From assembly GCA_963576565.1 (NCBI GenBank), contig OY755042.1, positions 18,327,272 through 18,391,271 of the forward strand: a stretch of 64,000 bases of DNA, written 5' to 3'. Source of the DNA: Aspidapion aeneum. Taxonomy: Eukaryota > Arthropoda > Insecta > Coleoptera > Brentidae. The notes under the pieces were generated by a model. It was not told where the DNA came from, did not search any database, and saw nothing but the letters and a program-made list of their open reading frames with translations. Below are positions 22,137 to 32,672 of the stretch, piece after piece (within the stretch, counting starts at the first letter, position 1; each line of letters begins with the position of its first letter). The translations under genes and the position numbers were made by a program.

Positions 22137-22232
22137 CGAGTTAATGTGATTTTTCTGTTCATCAATAACAGGTCCAGCGGCAACAATAGAAGCCGTAATG
22201 GCAATCACAACACAAATCACTTTACAGTTCAT
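22137..22232 (-). CDS. Osiris-like gene, exon 1 (signal peptide)
   Basis: The ATG at 22232 has a good insect start context (CAAAATG). The 32-codon coding part begins MNCKVICVVIAITASIVAAG, a classic secretory signal peptide with likely cleavage after VAA, then PVIDEQKNHINS. It ends at a donor (TCG/GTAAAT) in phase 0, which matches the phase of the exon at 9953-10132 on the same strand. Joining the two gives a secreted protein start followed by the cysteine-containing Osiris N-terminal region. The intervening intron is 12,004 bp. Exon pairing is inferred from strand, phase and family logic and is not proven. Confidence 0.5.
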
Positions 22233-22368
22233 TTTGCACTAATTTACTTTTGCTGGATCAACCCCCAAGTGAAAACAAAATTTAAAAAAGAAAAAAAAAG
22301 AAAAAAAACACGGTTATCTCATGACCAAGGTTGCGATATGAATGGCGCAAAAAGAATAAGAAGAATGG

Positions 22369-22375
22369 TTTTATA
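22369..22375 (-). promoter_or_regulatory. TATA box candidate for the Osiris-like gene
   Basis: GGTATAAAACC on the minus strand lies about 137 bp upstream of the exon 1 ATG. A start site some 30 bp downstream (near 22340) would give a 5' UTR of about 105 nt. No strong TCAGT initiator is visible. Confidence 0.35.
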
Positions 22376-22867
22376 CCGGGCTGTAGAATACCAATAAAAA
22401 CTCAAGAATACCAACGAGAATACCTAGTGCCCACTTCTTTTGGTTGGGAAGTGTGTCATATGGACCAGCAGCGTGAATTAGGGTTACAATGAAGCTCGCG
22501 TTGCTTAAAGCGAGGTGAGGTTCAATACCAAGGCGCAAATTTCGCCGTCAACCGCTAAGATTGTTAAAAAAATCAGATGTGGCATTTGTGAAATGACTTT
22601 GTTTATACTGCTACTTGGTGGGTGTGCAGTTGGGTATTATTTTCTACAGTGTTAATAAACCTCAGACAGGTTGCTAAAATACCATGTGTTAGAAATCTAC
22701 CAAACAGAACATTACATGAGATAAATTACATAAAAGAAATAATTATAACAATACATTTATTTGCAATTATAAAAAAAAGATACAAAAGCCACAAGGGATT
22801 GGAAGGCAATAAATTGATCTAGTCCAGCCCGTTGTTTTATCTCTACATCTACAATATTTAATAGTTT

Positions 22868-24907
22868 TTTACCCAACTCCAGCACTGCGAAAGGAAGGGT
22901 AATGTTTTTCGGTTGGGATATGTATGTATGTAAGTATGTAAATATGTATGTTTGTGTCACGCTAGAGGCTAAACGACTGAACCGGTTTTGACAAAAAAGG
23001 TAACGTTGAATTGCTACTGATCCCGAATTTGCTATAGGCGGGAATCATCACGGAGGTCTTCAGACGCCATTTTGTAACATGATGTAGGCTTTAAGGCATA
23101 CAAATTATCCAAATTTTTGGCGATTTTAATGAAATGTCCTTGTAATTTGCTGTGGTTCCTTTGCAGTCCTCCCTGATCCCACCCATCTTCCTCCTGTCAT
23201 TTCCTCCACCCTATTCAAAAACAATATTGGCATAATTTTATCAAAGAAAGGGCGATAAATTGTTTCTGCATATGCTTTCAGATTTTTTTCCAACACCATT
23301 TTACTAGTCCCCCCTCCCCGCCTCTCCCTCTCTCCTCCCCGACCTTCTTATTAGTAATAGTTGTATCTATAACTTTCACAATTATAAAGCGATTTCAAAA
23401 GTTCTTTCTTCACACGCTTTAAGACTTTTTCTTCAACATCATTTTACTAGTTTCCCCTTCTCTCCTCCTTCAGTCAATGTGAGGTAACACTGTTCTCGTC
23501 CGTAGAAAATCTACACGTACTTTTTGGGTAAAGCTAAATAAATGGTAAATTAATAGTGCTTTTTATAAGGCTGAATAAAAATTTAACCTAAGAGTTGGAA
23601 AAAAAAATTAAGAAAAAAAACACCCCATCGCTAAATTTACTCGTCACTCCTAGTCGCAGTTGGGTACAAAGTTACCCAATAACCTGATTCATGAAAATAC
23701 AATACAAAAATGAAGCATGTCGTACATTATAGGAACACCAAAAGGAAATACCTACAGTATAATACCTACGGTATTTCCCGGTATTTCCTTAAATTTCAAT
23801 GGTATTTCCTAGTATTTTTCAAGGAATGGTATTTGCTAGTATTTCCCCCCTGGTATTTTCAATGGTATTTCCTAGTATATTTCCCAGTACTTCCCAAGTA
23901 TTTCATGGTATTTCCTCTAACCTGTGCACCAAAAGGAAATACCGAGCCACCCCTCGAGGTATAATTATCAATTTTGTACGCAACTGCGACTAGTAGTTAC
24001 GAGTAAATTTAGCAGTTGGGTATTTTCTTTATTTAATTTTTTTCCTTTTGCGGTGTGAAAAAATCTTAACGCGTCTGCAGAAATTTTTCTTGAAATTGCT
24101 CTCTATTCATGAAAGTCATAGCTACAACTATTACTAAGAAGGAGAGTGGGGAGAAGAGATAGAGCGGGAAGGGGAAACTAGTAAAATGATGTTGGAAAAA
24201 AAGTCTTAAAGTGTGTGCAGAAAGAATTTTTGAAATCGCTCTATAGTTGTGAAAAATATAGCTACAACTATTACCAATAAGGAGGGTGAGGAGAAGAGAG
24301 GGAGAGGGAGGTGGAAACTAGTAAAATTATGTGGAAAAAAACTGTTAAAGACTGTGCAGAAAGAACTTTTGAAATCGCTTTATATTTGTGAAAGTTATAG
24401 CTACAACTATTATTAATAAGGAGGGTGGAGAGGAAAGAGGGAGAGACGGGGGGGGGGGAGACTAATAAAATCTGAAAGCGTATGTAGAAAGAATTTTTGA
24501 AATCGCATTAGATTTGATAAAATTATGCAAATATGGTTTTTAAATAGGGTGGGGGGAATCACAGGAGGTTAGATGATGGGAACGGGGAGGACTACAAAGT
24601 AGCTACAGCAAATAAGAGGACATTTGCAAAGAAATTTCTTTAAAATCGCCTGAAATTTAGATAATTTGTATGCCTTAAAGCCTACATCATGTGACAAAAT
24701 GGCGTCTCAAGACCGCCATGTTAATTCCTGTTTAAAAAAATATAGCCAATAGCACCTTCGGGATCAGTAGCAATTTAACGACACCTTTTTTTGTCAAAAT
24801 CAATGTAGCCATTTAGCCTCCACAAACATACATATTTACATACTTACATACATGCATATCACAATGCAAAAACATTACCCTTCCTTTCGCCGTGCTGCAG
24901 TTGGGTA
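22868..24907. mobile_element. Foldback element of ~2 kb with internal tandem repeats in its arms
   Basis: The left end ACCCAACTCCAGCACTGCGA / AAGGAAGGGTAATG is matched in reverse complement by the right end CATTACCCTTCCTTTCGCCG / TGCTGCAGTTGGGT. Arms continue with an ATGTATGT tract, ACTGATCCCGAA, GCCATTTTGT and GATGTAGGCTTTAAGGCATA. Within the arms a ~165 bp unit (CGATTTCAAAAGTTCTTTCT, TTTTACTAGTTTCCCC) recurs three to four times. The arms are about 600 and 850 bp. No transposase is present. Confidence 0.75.
23630..24020. mobile_element. Inner inverted element carrying GGTATTTCC block (copy 2)
   Basis: TAAATTTACTCGTCACTCCT / AGTCGCAGTTGGGTA near 23632-23665 is matched in reverse complement by CAACTGCGACTAGTAGTTAC / GAGTAAATTTA near 23980-24008. 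Between them lies 23735-23959, a second copy of the GGTATTTCC-rich block ending GAGCCACCCCTCGAGG. Small ORFs over the block are artefacts of its repeats. Confidence 0.65.
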
Positions 24908-25078
24908 ATAAAACCAAAACGACATTTCCCATGAATCGTCACTTTCTTGGTGGAATTTATATTAAAGTTAAAGTTATCTATATCCACTATTTTTTTATGT
25001 AACCAAAATCTATTTTTTATTTGTTCTTCAAAGGTTTTTCGCAATCCAACTATATTGGAGGTAGGATCTGATCCTTGT

Positions 25079-25180
25079 CAGATTGATATCCTCTACCAGC
25101 ACACCGCGGAGCTGATCATGATCATGGCCAAGGGAAATTGTTACAACGGCAACGATAGTGAAATTTTTTATGCGACGTGA
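25079..25180 (+). other. Possible terminal exon of an unknown gene
   Basis: A GC-richer open segment follows an acceptor-like CTGATCCTTGTCAG and reads IDILYQHTAELIMIMAKGNC then YNGNDSEIFYAT and a TGA. The stretch contrasts with its AT-rich flanks, but no family was recognised, and the other strand is also open in part. It could be a captured fragment. Confidence 0.2.
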
Positions 25181-25970
25181 TTGAGAGTCACTTATTGAGT
25201 AGGTTTATATCATTGGTAAAAAATTATTATTAGCTTATCTAAGCTTTTTAAATTTTATTATAAAGAACACGATTTATTTTATGTCTGACACCACTTAAAG
25301 TCGCCAATTAATTAGTTAAAAGCAATAACAAAATTTAATTTATGATATTAATACTTTTTTAAATATTTTAACACATCAATTTTTGTTTTGTGAGAGCTAT
25401 ATTTTTTGCCAGCGTCATTACAACTTTAGGGTTCACTTCCATACGAGCAGTTACTAATTGGAAGATGGGATACGGTGTTCTTTGGGGACTTTTGGAACCT
25501 ATAAGAAGGCCGTAGTTTTTTTTAAATCGTTTTATTAGTTTATATAATTTTTCAAAAGATTATTCTTAATTTTTGCCTTTAAACAGGTACGTGTTGTAGC
25601 GGTTCATAAAATTCTACAATAATATTAAAAAATACTAAGTAAGCTAACTTTGACTGATGATGTAAAAGCTGCAACGAAATTTTGTAGTAAGCATTAAGGC
25701 TCTCTAATTATTTTTTAATTATTTCCCGCTCCCTTTTTTCCTCTTATAATCCACTGCACCCACAAAAAGAAAATTTAGTTAGAACTGAAAACCGCATTTT
25801 GTGGCTGAAGTAGTTCTCCAGTTATGATTTTTTTATTATTCCAAAATTTTATTTTGTTTTCAGTTGTGCTTTTTTGTCTAAAATTTTTTACAGGCTTTGT
25901 TTAGTATTTTTATAATAAATGTGTATTTTTAAAAGCATTTCATTTTGTTTCGACATCAGTAATATAATTT
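25181..25970. other. AT-rich spacer
   Basis: No supported gene or repeat copy is visible in this stretch. Confidence 0.45.
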
Positions 25971-26360
25971 TTACCTTCCTAGCCCGCGCAGCAATGGCTA
26001 GTGAATGTGTTGTTTTCGGCCAACTTTTTTTTTAGATAACTCCGAAAATGTGTTATTTGGGTGTAAATTGATCAATCTTCGTGACGTCTGTCCGCGTATG
26101 TATGTATATATCTGTCCATCACACGATAGCTCCGAAACCGCTAAACCGGTTTTCATAAAAATTTTAGATACAATACTATTAAGAGCTAATTAGATTTGAT
26201 TTCGGTTAAAATTAATTAATGCTAATGGTAGTGCGGTTTTCAGAATATAGTAGAACAGAAAAGAGCTTTCTTTTCTGAGATATTTACACAAACTCTTTTT
26301 AAGGCTGGTATGAGTGAAGTTGACTTGAATCGTTTAATGTTTATGATATAAACCTATGCA
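25971..26360 (+). repeat. Dispersed repeat, TACCTTCCTAGC family (copy 3)
   Basis: The stretch starts TACCTTCCTAGCCCGCGCAG, then GATAACTCCGAAAATGTGTT, a GTCTGTCCG/ATGTATG tract, GCTCCGAAACCGCTAAACCG and GTTTTCATAAAAATTTTAGA. It lacks a clear right end. The ORF over it is not a gene. Confidence 0.6.
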
Positions 26361-26579
26361 AGGAAACCTTGCCGCAAGTGGCAGATGGAAGTATCACTTT
26401 ATTATTTTAGGACACGGATGATTTTATGCAAATGAAGTAAAAGTGAACATTTCTTTATTCGGCATTTTTTGGCCCGCACCTGTCGTAATTAATGGTACCG
26501 TAACATTGCCTAAGGAATGTTTTTTATAGATTGATTGATCAGATTTATTTTTAATAATAAATAGCAATGATAGTATTTT

Positions 26580-27000
26580 TACCATCCTAGCGCGCGCAGT
26601 AATGGCTAAGAAAAGTATTTTTTTGAGGAAATTTTTTTGAGATAACGCCGAAAGTTTGTTATTTGGGTGTATTTTGACCTATCTTAGCAATTCGTCGTAA
26701 CGTCTGTCCGTGTGTATGTTTGTTTGTCTGAATCTCCATGTATGTCCATCATACGATCGCTCTCAAACCGCTGAACCGATTTTCATGAAATTTTAAAGTA
26801 AAATAGTGTACAAATACTGTAAAAATTGAAAATATGCTTGCTAAACACGTTTTTATCAATAATTTATGTTATTACTAAATACTTCGAAGGAGCTTCCGTT
26901 TCTGAGATATTTACAAAAACTGTTTTCAAGGCTGATATAGCGTGCAGTTTACTTGGAGTATGCTAATGGGCTAGGAAGGTATCAGATTCATCATGGCATC
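26580..27000 (+). mobile_element. Dispersed repeat, TACCTTCCTAGC family (copy 4, both ends)
   Basis: It begins TACCATCCTAGCGCGCGCAG and ends GGGCTAGGAAGGTA, giving inverted ends of about 12 bp, and carries the same internal blocks as copies 1-3. This is the only copy in the window in which both termini can be seen, suggesting a MITE of about 420 bp. Confidence 0.6.
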
Positions 27001-27185
27001 ATGGAACCATTTATTTAAGGATGTGGTTGGGTCTTATTATTTACAATACGTTACGTTTCAGTTTATATTTTAAATTGAAGTCGTTTTAGTTGCTATATGA
27101 TACTGAATTAAAAACAGTGTGTTAATAAAATTTGTCGCCAAACTTTAGAGGATTATTCTTTGTGTGATTAAAGTTTTCGGGATAC

Positions 27186-27870
27186 AAGTTGTTAAAGTTT
27201 AAATTTTTTGTTTGTTTTGTCTTTATAACTCGTGCAGTTTTTGAGATGTTTAGCTCAAATCTGGAACGTGTATTTAGCTTCAAGGCATACATCATCAGGT
27301 ATGCCAAATGTTTGGAAAAAACGACAGGGTGATATTTTTTCCGGGGTCATGAATCATTTTTCCCCCAGAATTTTTTTGCAGTAAGTCACTGCAGATTCAA
27401 AAATATAAAATGAATGCCTTGTTTTATTCAGTAACTTTTTAATATCTTGCAATTTTTGTGTATCTAACCGTCTTTAAGAAAAAAGACAAATAATTTGTAT
27501 CTTCGATTACTATTCAGAAATTACATAAAATTAAAATAATGTAATCTAGTGACTATTTTAAATTTTATTGTCATTTAGCAGGGTACAAATTTTTGTTTTT
27601 GTCCTTTTTCTCGAAAACGGTTAGAGATACAAACAAAGGCGGAAAATCAAAAAGTTTCTGAGGAAAGGAAAAAAAGGGAATCCACTATATATTTTTGAAT
27701 CTTCCATTGGCTTGCTGCTGGTTTACTGCTTAAGGTTTTCGGAGAAAAAAGTGGGCATGACCCCTAAAAAAATATCCCACTTTAACTAATTACCCGTTTT
27801 AAATTTAGGCCAAATATCTCAAAAACTGCACGAGCTATAGAGAAAAAACCAACAAAACCTTAAAAGTTTG
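27186..27870. repeat. Imperfect inverted repeat (foldback-like)
   Basis: Left blocks TTATAACTCGTGCAGTTTTT and GGTGATATTTTTTCCGGGGT / CATGA pair with reverse-complement blocks near 27825-27870 (AAAAACTGCACGAGCTATAG) and 27740-27780 (GCATGACCCCTAAAAAAATA). The arms are about 200 bp with divergence. Confidence 0.5.
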
Positions 27871-29067
27871 ACACCCTGTATCTCAAAAATTAAGCATTTG
27901 CGGACCCAGATTTATTTGAAGTATTTTCTTAAAATCACTTAGAAAATTATTTAGGATTATGTTTAGGAAATTATTTAGAATGTTTATCTAATTTGATTGA
28001 AACCTCTTTTGCCGCCACACATAACGACGTATAAATCATTGAAATCGATTTAGTGGTTCTCGAAAAAAATTTTTTTTTAAATCATTGTTACTGCTACCAA
28101 TTATACGATTGCCTTCTCAACTTTGTCTGCATTTATTTCCCCATAAATAACTTTGTCATGAATCGATTTTAATTAAATTAAGTGCATTGTGGTAAAAATC
28201 GACTGCTCTTTAAAATAAATTATTATAATTTGCCGCCATTTTGGAATCCAGCATGACGGACTAAATGGAATTGGACCCTCCATTAAGAATTGCTTTTTCT
28301 TGTGTTTTTCAACCCGTTTTAAAATCTCTATAAATGATCTAGACCCGCCATATACAACGGCGTACTAGTCATTAAAATCGCTTCACTAGTTTTTAAGATA
28401 TCTATTATTGTTTGTTCTAACGATTGTTTGCATTCGAGACGATTGAATCCCTGCATTAACTCTTTATTAAATTTTTATAACTGAACCGACTTGAATGATT
28501 TACAAATCTCGATGTTTTCATTGTAAGCAGTTCTGTAAAAAAAATATAAGAAAATAAATGCTTAAAGAATTGCAAAGACAATCCTATATTCTGCAAGACT
28601 AAACCGATTTCTATGTTTGTACCTCGCTATTCACAATGGAGACAAAGGACTTCTATGACTTAAAAAAAATTCAAAAACTTTTTCGAAACCCAAAAATTAA
28701 CGAGCCTCGCTAAAGGGACAAGTTTGATTCTTTACTCCTTCTAGAATTCTTATATAACGGCAAATTTCGATTGTGATCGTTAAAGAGCAATTGATCTTTA
28801 GTAGGATGCTGCTTGCTTTATTAAAATCGGCTCAGTAAAAATTATTTTGTGAGGAAATGAATACAGACAAAATTAAGATAATAATCATATAAATTGGTAA
28901 ACTAATGGATAAAAGATATAATAATAAGTTTTCGGCAACCACTGCACTGTACCAATGTTAATGACTTATACCATGTGCGTGGCAAAAGTGGGGGCTTTTT
29001 TACGAAATTAAAAAATACTAAAAACAGTTATTCTAGAATATCAGACTAAAATCTTAAAAAATATATT
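27871..29067. other. Unassigned AT-rich sequence with weak internal repetition
   Basis: AAATCGATTTAGTGGTT, AAAATCGCTTCACTAGTT and AAAATCGGCTCAGTAA-like blocks recur at about 28045, 28376 and 28824, suggesting an old degenerate repeat. No coding region is visible. Confidence 0.4.
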
Positions 29068-29235
29068 TTTGCCTAAGGCAACGTCCTTAAATTACGTAAC
29101 GCAAAAATTCAGGATTTTTGGCCCCCCTCCACCCCTCCTAACGCATTTTCAAGAAAAAACACATTAAAAAAACATTAAGTGTAACGCAAGGCCAAACCCC
29201 CCCTTTCCCCCTAGAGCGTTAAGTAATTAAAAGCC
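29068..29235. mobile_element. MITE related to 15173-15304
   Basis: ACGTCCTTAAATTACGTAAC / GCAAAAATTCAGGATTTTTG at the left is followed by C-rich blocks and a degenerate inverted end (AGAGCGTTAAGTAATTAA). It matches the reverse complement of the 15.2 kb copy. Confidence 0.55.
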
Positions 29236-30394
29236 TGAATAATTTCCTGTAAAATGCGGTTTATTTATAAAATTGACGGTATAGTCAAAAAGTTATAATG
29301 AAAAATATTTTGTCCGATTTTTTTTTGCTTATCCAGTATAGAAGAGAGCCAAAGCAACTCATCTACCAAAAACTGCCTAATCTAACCTTATTTAAGTACA
29401 GCGGGCCTTGCAGGGGAAGTGATGGTGAGCTAGGTTATTTGAGAAATATGTAGAAAACATTAACAAAATTCATAGGTATGGGGGGCTGGGGTCTGCCCCC
29501 ACTCTGGTTGCGCCAGTGGTACATGTTGATCGCGGGATTTCGAACCTATGGCTGTCAATTGGAACACAAAATGGCGGAGAACCGTGAAATTGATCATGAG
29601 TTGAATTAAGCTAAATTATACTGAGTGCAAGCCAAACCAAACCTTTCAACTCAATAGCCCAATATGAACTACTAGCTCAAAAATAAGAATGAAATGCCAT
29701 GATATGGTTCAAAAAATGGACTTAGCAGAGTTTGTACTGGAGTATTTTGCGTCCAGGCAGGTAGTATGAGTGGAATTACTCGTAGCTATATTAGTATATA
29801 GGAAAAAAATTATTACATCTAAAATTTGAGCAAAAATTAATTAAAAAAACTTTTATATAAAAAGCTTTTTTCTATCTCTTGAGTTAAGGAGGTGGAATTT
29901 ATTGTGACTCGACCGGTGCCTAACAATGGGAGAAGCTTTCTTAATATTTTTATTTGCTATAGATTTTAAATATCTGAACTCGAATACTTGTACAAATTTT
30001 GATTTATAAACAAAGAGTGTGTTATTAAACAAGATTATTTATTGTTTTGATTGCAGCCTTTTACTAAGTCGGTATCCTAAAATCACAACTTTTACTTGCA
30101 AAATTTAAAATATATTTCTGCCATACTTTTGGTTAATTTCCCGGCAGGAAAATATCACGAGAGCTTTGTCAAGTTTCGAAATTAAAACAATACCTTGAGA
30201 TTGATAAAGCTAAGGGCCTGTCCTTGCATGAGTTGGGGGGAGGATGTCATGCCTCGCATTTTGCAGCGTTACTTACCTACAACCAAAATTAATATTTTAG
30301 GTAAAAATACAAGATGGCTTTTCTAAATATAACCAAACTAAAATCCTCTCTAAAAAAACAGCGCCTTTTAAAATCAATAGTTTCAAAAACGTCT
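29236..30394. other. Spacer with a possible hAT-type end near 29510
   Basis: GGGGTCTGCCCCCACTCTGG / TTGCGCCAGTGG at 29490-29520 reads in reverse as a CACTGGCGCAACCAG terminus, similar to insect DNA-transposon ends, but the partner end is not convincing. Nothing else is supported. Confidence 0.35.
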
Positions 30395-30740
30395 ACGACC
30401 TAGAGGACATTTTAAAAACGTACGTAAAGGAACCTCGATGTCCAAAAAAGTCCCTGGAACGTCTTTCGAAAGTTTTCGTGGATCTTTTTTACATTTTTAA
30501 AACGTCCCCACAGAACTTTTTTAAGACATTTTTAGAACATTTTTCAGACATTGGCCAAAATGTATCGGAAACGTCTACAAAACGTACTAGGGACGTTTAA
30601 TAAATGTACCTGAGACATTTTTAAAACGTTCCGGGGACGTTTTAATATCGTTCCGAGGACGTATTAAAAACTTTCCGAGGACGTTTTAAAAATGTTTCGG
30701 GGACGTTTTATAAACGTTTATTTTGTACCTAGCGGTCGTT
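30395..30740 (+). repeat. Degenerate ~22 bp satellite
   Basis: Repeated TTTTAAAACGTTCCGGGGACG-like units; the clearest run is 30610-30715 with about 22 bp period. The unit is nearly palindromic around ACGTTTTAAAACGT. More units appear at 38862-38925 on the other side of the BEL insertion. Confidence 0.65.
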
Positions 30741-30951
30741 ATAAAAACTTACGTTTAGGGATTTCAATATCTGAAAAAAACGTCCCTACAGAACGTTTTA
30801 AAAGATTTTAAGAATGTTTTCCGGATTTGATTATTTATACAAAGAAAAATTTCGGATTTCCGTTGTCTTTATTTATTTTAATCACGACGTTTCCGTGAGT
30901 AAGTATTTCTAACCGTTTTCAAGTGTGAAACTGGAAAACGGATAGAGATAC

Positions 30952-31660
30952 TGGTTCGTCCCGCCTTCCTTTTTGTAAATATGTTCTTTTTACTATAATT
31001 TACCAAATTGGTTCGAATTAGGCTATTTGGTGATTCACTAGAGCATTTTCTATTTTTTGTTTATTTAGTATTAATTAGCTAATTAAGTACTTAAAATTAC
31101 TGGGTTATTTGCATTTGAAACTCCCGCGGTTTTAGAGGCAAATATTACAATTTGCTATAATTAATTTACTTTACATAAAATGCATTTTGAATTACTAAGG
31201 TTCCTAGTTCCTTTAATATGGACCTTCGTAATCTCATTCCTTCCTACTTATTCCTTTTCTTCTACGCCTATGGATTAACGACGCCACTGGGCGCCATGTG
31301 GGAGAATGAACGCAGCAGCCATACCTGCTGCCGGACCAGAGAGAACCGTTTCGCCTTCGAACGATAATACACGCGTGTTAGCGACTCTCCTACCACATTC
31401 ATGTGGGGTGCAAAAAACACGGTTTAACAGCGCGTCCTCCCATGAGTTCCACTTCCTGTACAAAAATGGTAAGTGAAAATGCATTATTTTTACCTTACAT
31501 ACATTTGTTTATTGCTACACTAACCTAGAAGGTAAACTAGACCATTTCAGAATCCCTTGTACCAGCTTAGCCTATGACCTTATTCCCTTAAAATTACAGT
31601 CCACATCTGACACCGTTAAATTCCAGACAACTCTCCTTTCTGGACCACCAGGGAGCCCCA
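30952..31660 (+). repeat. BEL/Pao 5' LTR
   Basis: A 709 bp repeat begins TGGTTCGTCCCGCC and ends GGGAGCCCCA (TG...CA). It appears identical to the 3' LTR at 38007-38715 by eye. The 5 bp GATAC (30947-30951) is repeated directly after the 3' LTR (38716-38720), the target duplication size usual for BEL/Pao. Confidence 0.95.
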
Positions 31661-31664
31661 TTTT

Positions 31665-31682
31665 TGGTCCTTCGAGCCGGAT
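31665..31682 (+). other. BEL primer-binding site, complementary to tRNA-Tyr 3' end
   Basis: TGGTCCTTCGAGCCGGAT begins 4 nt after the LTR. From memory of eukaryotic tRNA-Tyr (3' end ...CCGGCTCGAAGGACCA) it is an 18 nt complement. Confidence 0.75.
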
Positions 31683-32672
31683 TTCTGGAATCGTTTTTTT
31701 GCCTTTTTAGGTTAGTTTTTTTTTACTGGTTTCAAATGCAAGAAAAACCCTTGTTTTTCCTAAATGCCTTTTTTACTGGTTTCAAATGCAAGAAAAACCC
31801 TTGTTTTTCTTACATGCCTACTTTAGAAAACCCCTAGGTTTCTAAAATACATTTTGCGATTTTTTTTTGTGTAAAAATTAAATATTTTTAACAATAAATT
31901 TAGCCTTTTCATGCGAAAAACCAAACACAGATAAAATCTGTAAACTACTATGCTTTTTTTTTGTTTCGAATAAATCAAGTTTTTTCGTTTCTTTTTTGTA
32001 AAAAAAAAACCGTATGGAATTTGGGTGTTTTTTTTGTTTGTCACTGGAAATAGTTTAAAATAGTGTCTGCAAAGTGCTATTATTTTAGCCGTTGTGCCTT
32101 CACATTTGTGGATTGCTATAATTATATCCAATTTGCTCGAAAAAAATCTCCAAATTGCCATATTCATTTTTGCTTATTGCAAATTGCTATGACTATATCC
32201 GATTGCGGATGCTTTACTATATTCGTTTTTGCGTAAAAATTGCTATGAATATATCTATTTCTAATTTACTATTATAATATCTGTCTGCAAATGGCTATGA
32301 TTGTATCCATTTTTTGCGTGCATAATAAATTTTGAAGGAAATTTAATTCTTAACTTGAGAATTTGTTTTCGTGTAAAGGCAGATAAATAGTTTTACCAAA
32401 TTAAATGCTTTTGATTTGTAGGTATTTATTTTTAAATTTAATACATAGTACTACTTGTTTGAATTCGCGAGGCGAAGATAAAAAAACTTATACACAAGTT
32501 TTTTTGTTATCATTAGTTTGCATCGGGTATTTTCTTTACTTTTGTGCGCTTATAGTTTGATTATTGTAATTAAACGTAGGACATTAATATTTATACAGGG
32601 TGTCCAAATTTTGATTTTTTTTCAGTTTACCTAATTTTTGTCAATTATTTTTTGGATTTTTTTTTTTAAATC
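31683..32672 (+). other. BEL 5' leader
   Basis: This is non-coding AT-rich sequence between the PBS and gag. Two 50 bp direct copies (31721-31819) each contain TTTTACTGGTTTCAAATGCA and AGAAAAACCCTTGTTTTTC. A TATACAGGGTGTCC motif at about 32595 resembles the ends of dispersed repeats in the window. The minus-strand ORF here is incidental. Confidence 0.6.

Noticed and set aside
23710..23993. Phe/Tyr/Val-rich ORFs
   Set aside because: Translations of the GGTATTTCC repeats, not genes.
31275..31484. Minus-strand 69-codon ORF in the BEL LTRs (also 38330-38539)
   Set aside because: Identical in both LTRs simply because the LTRs are identical; no recognisable domain and antisense to the element.
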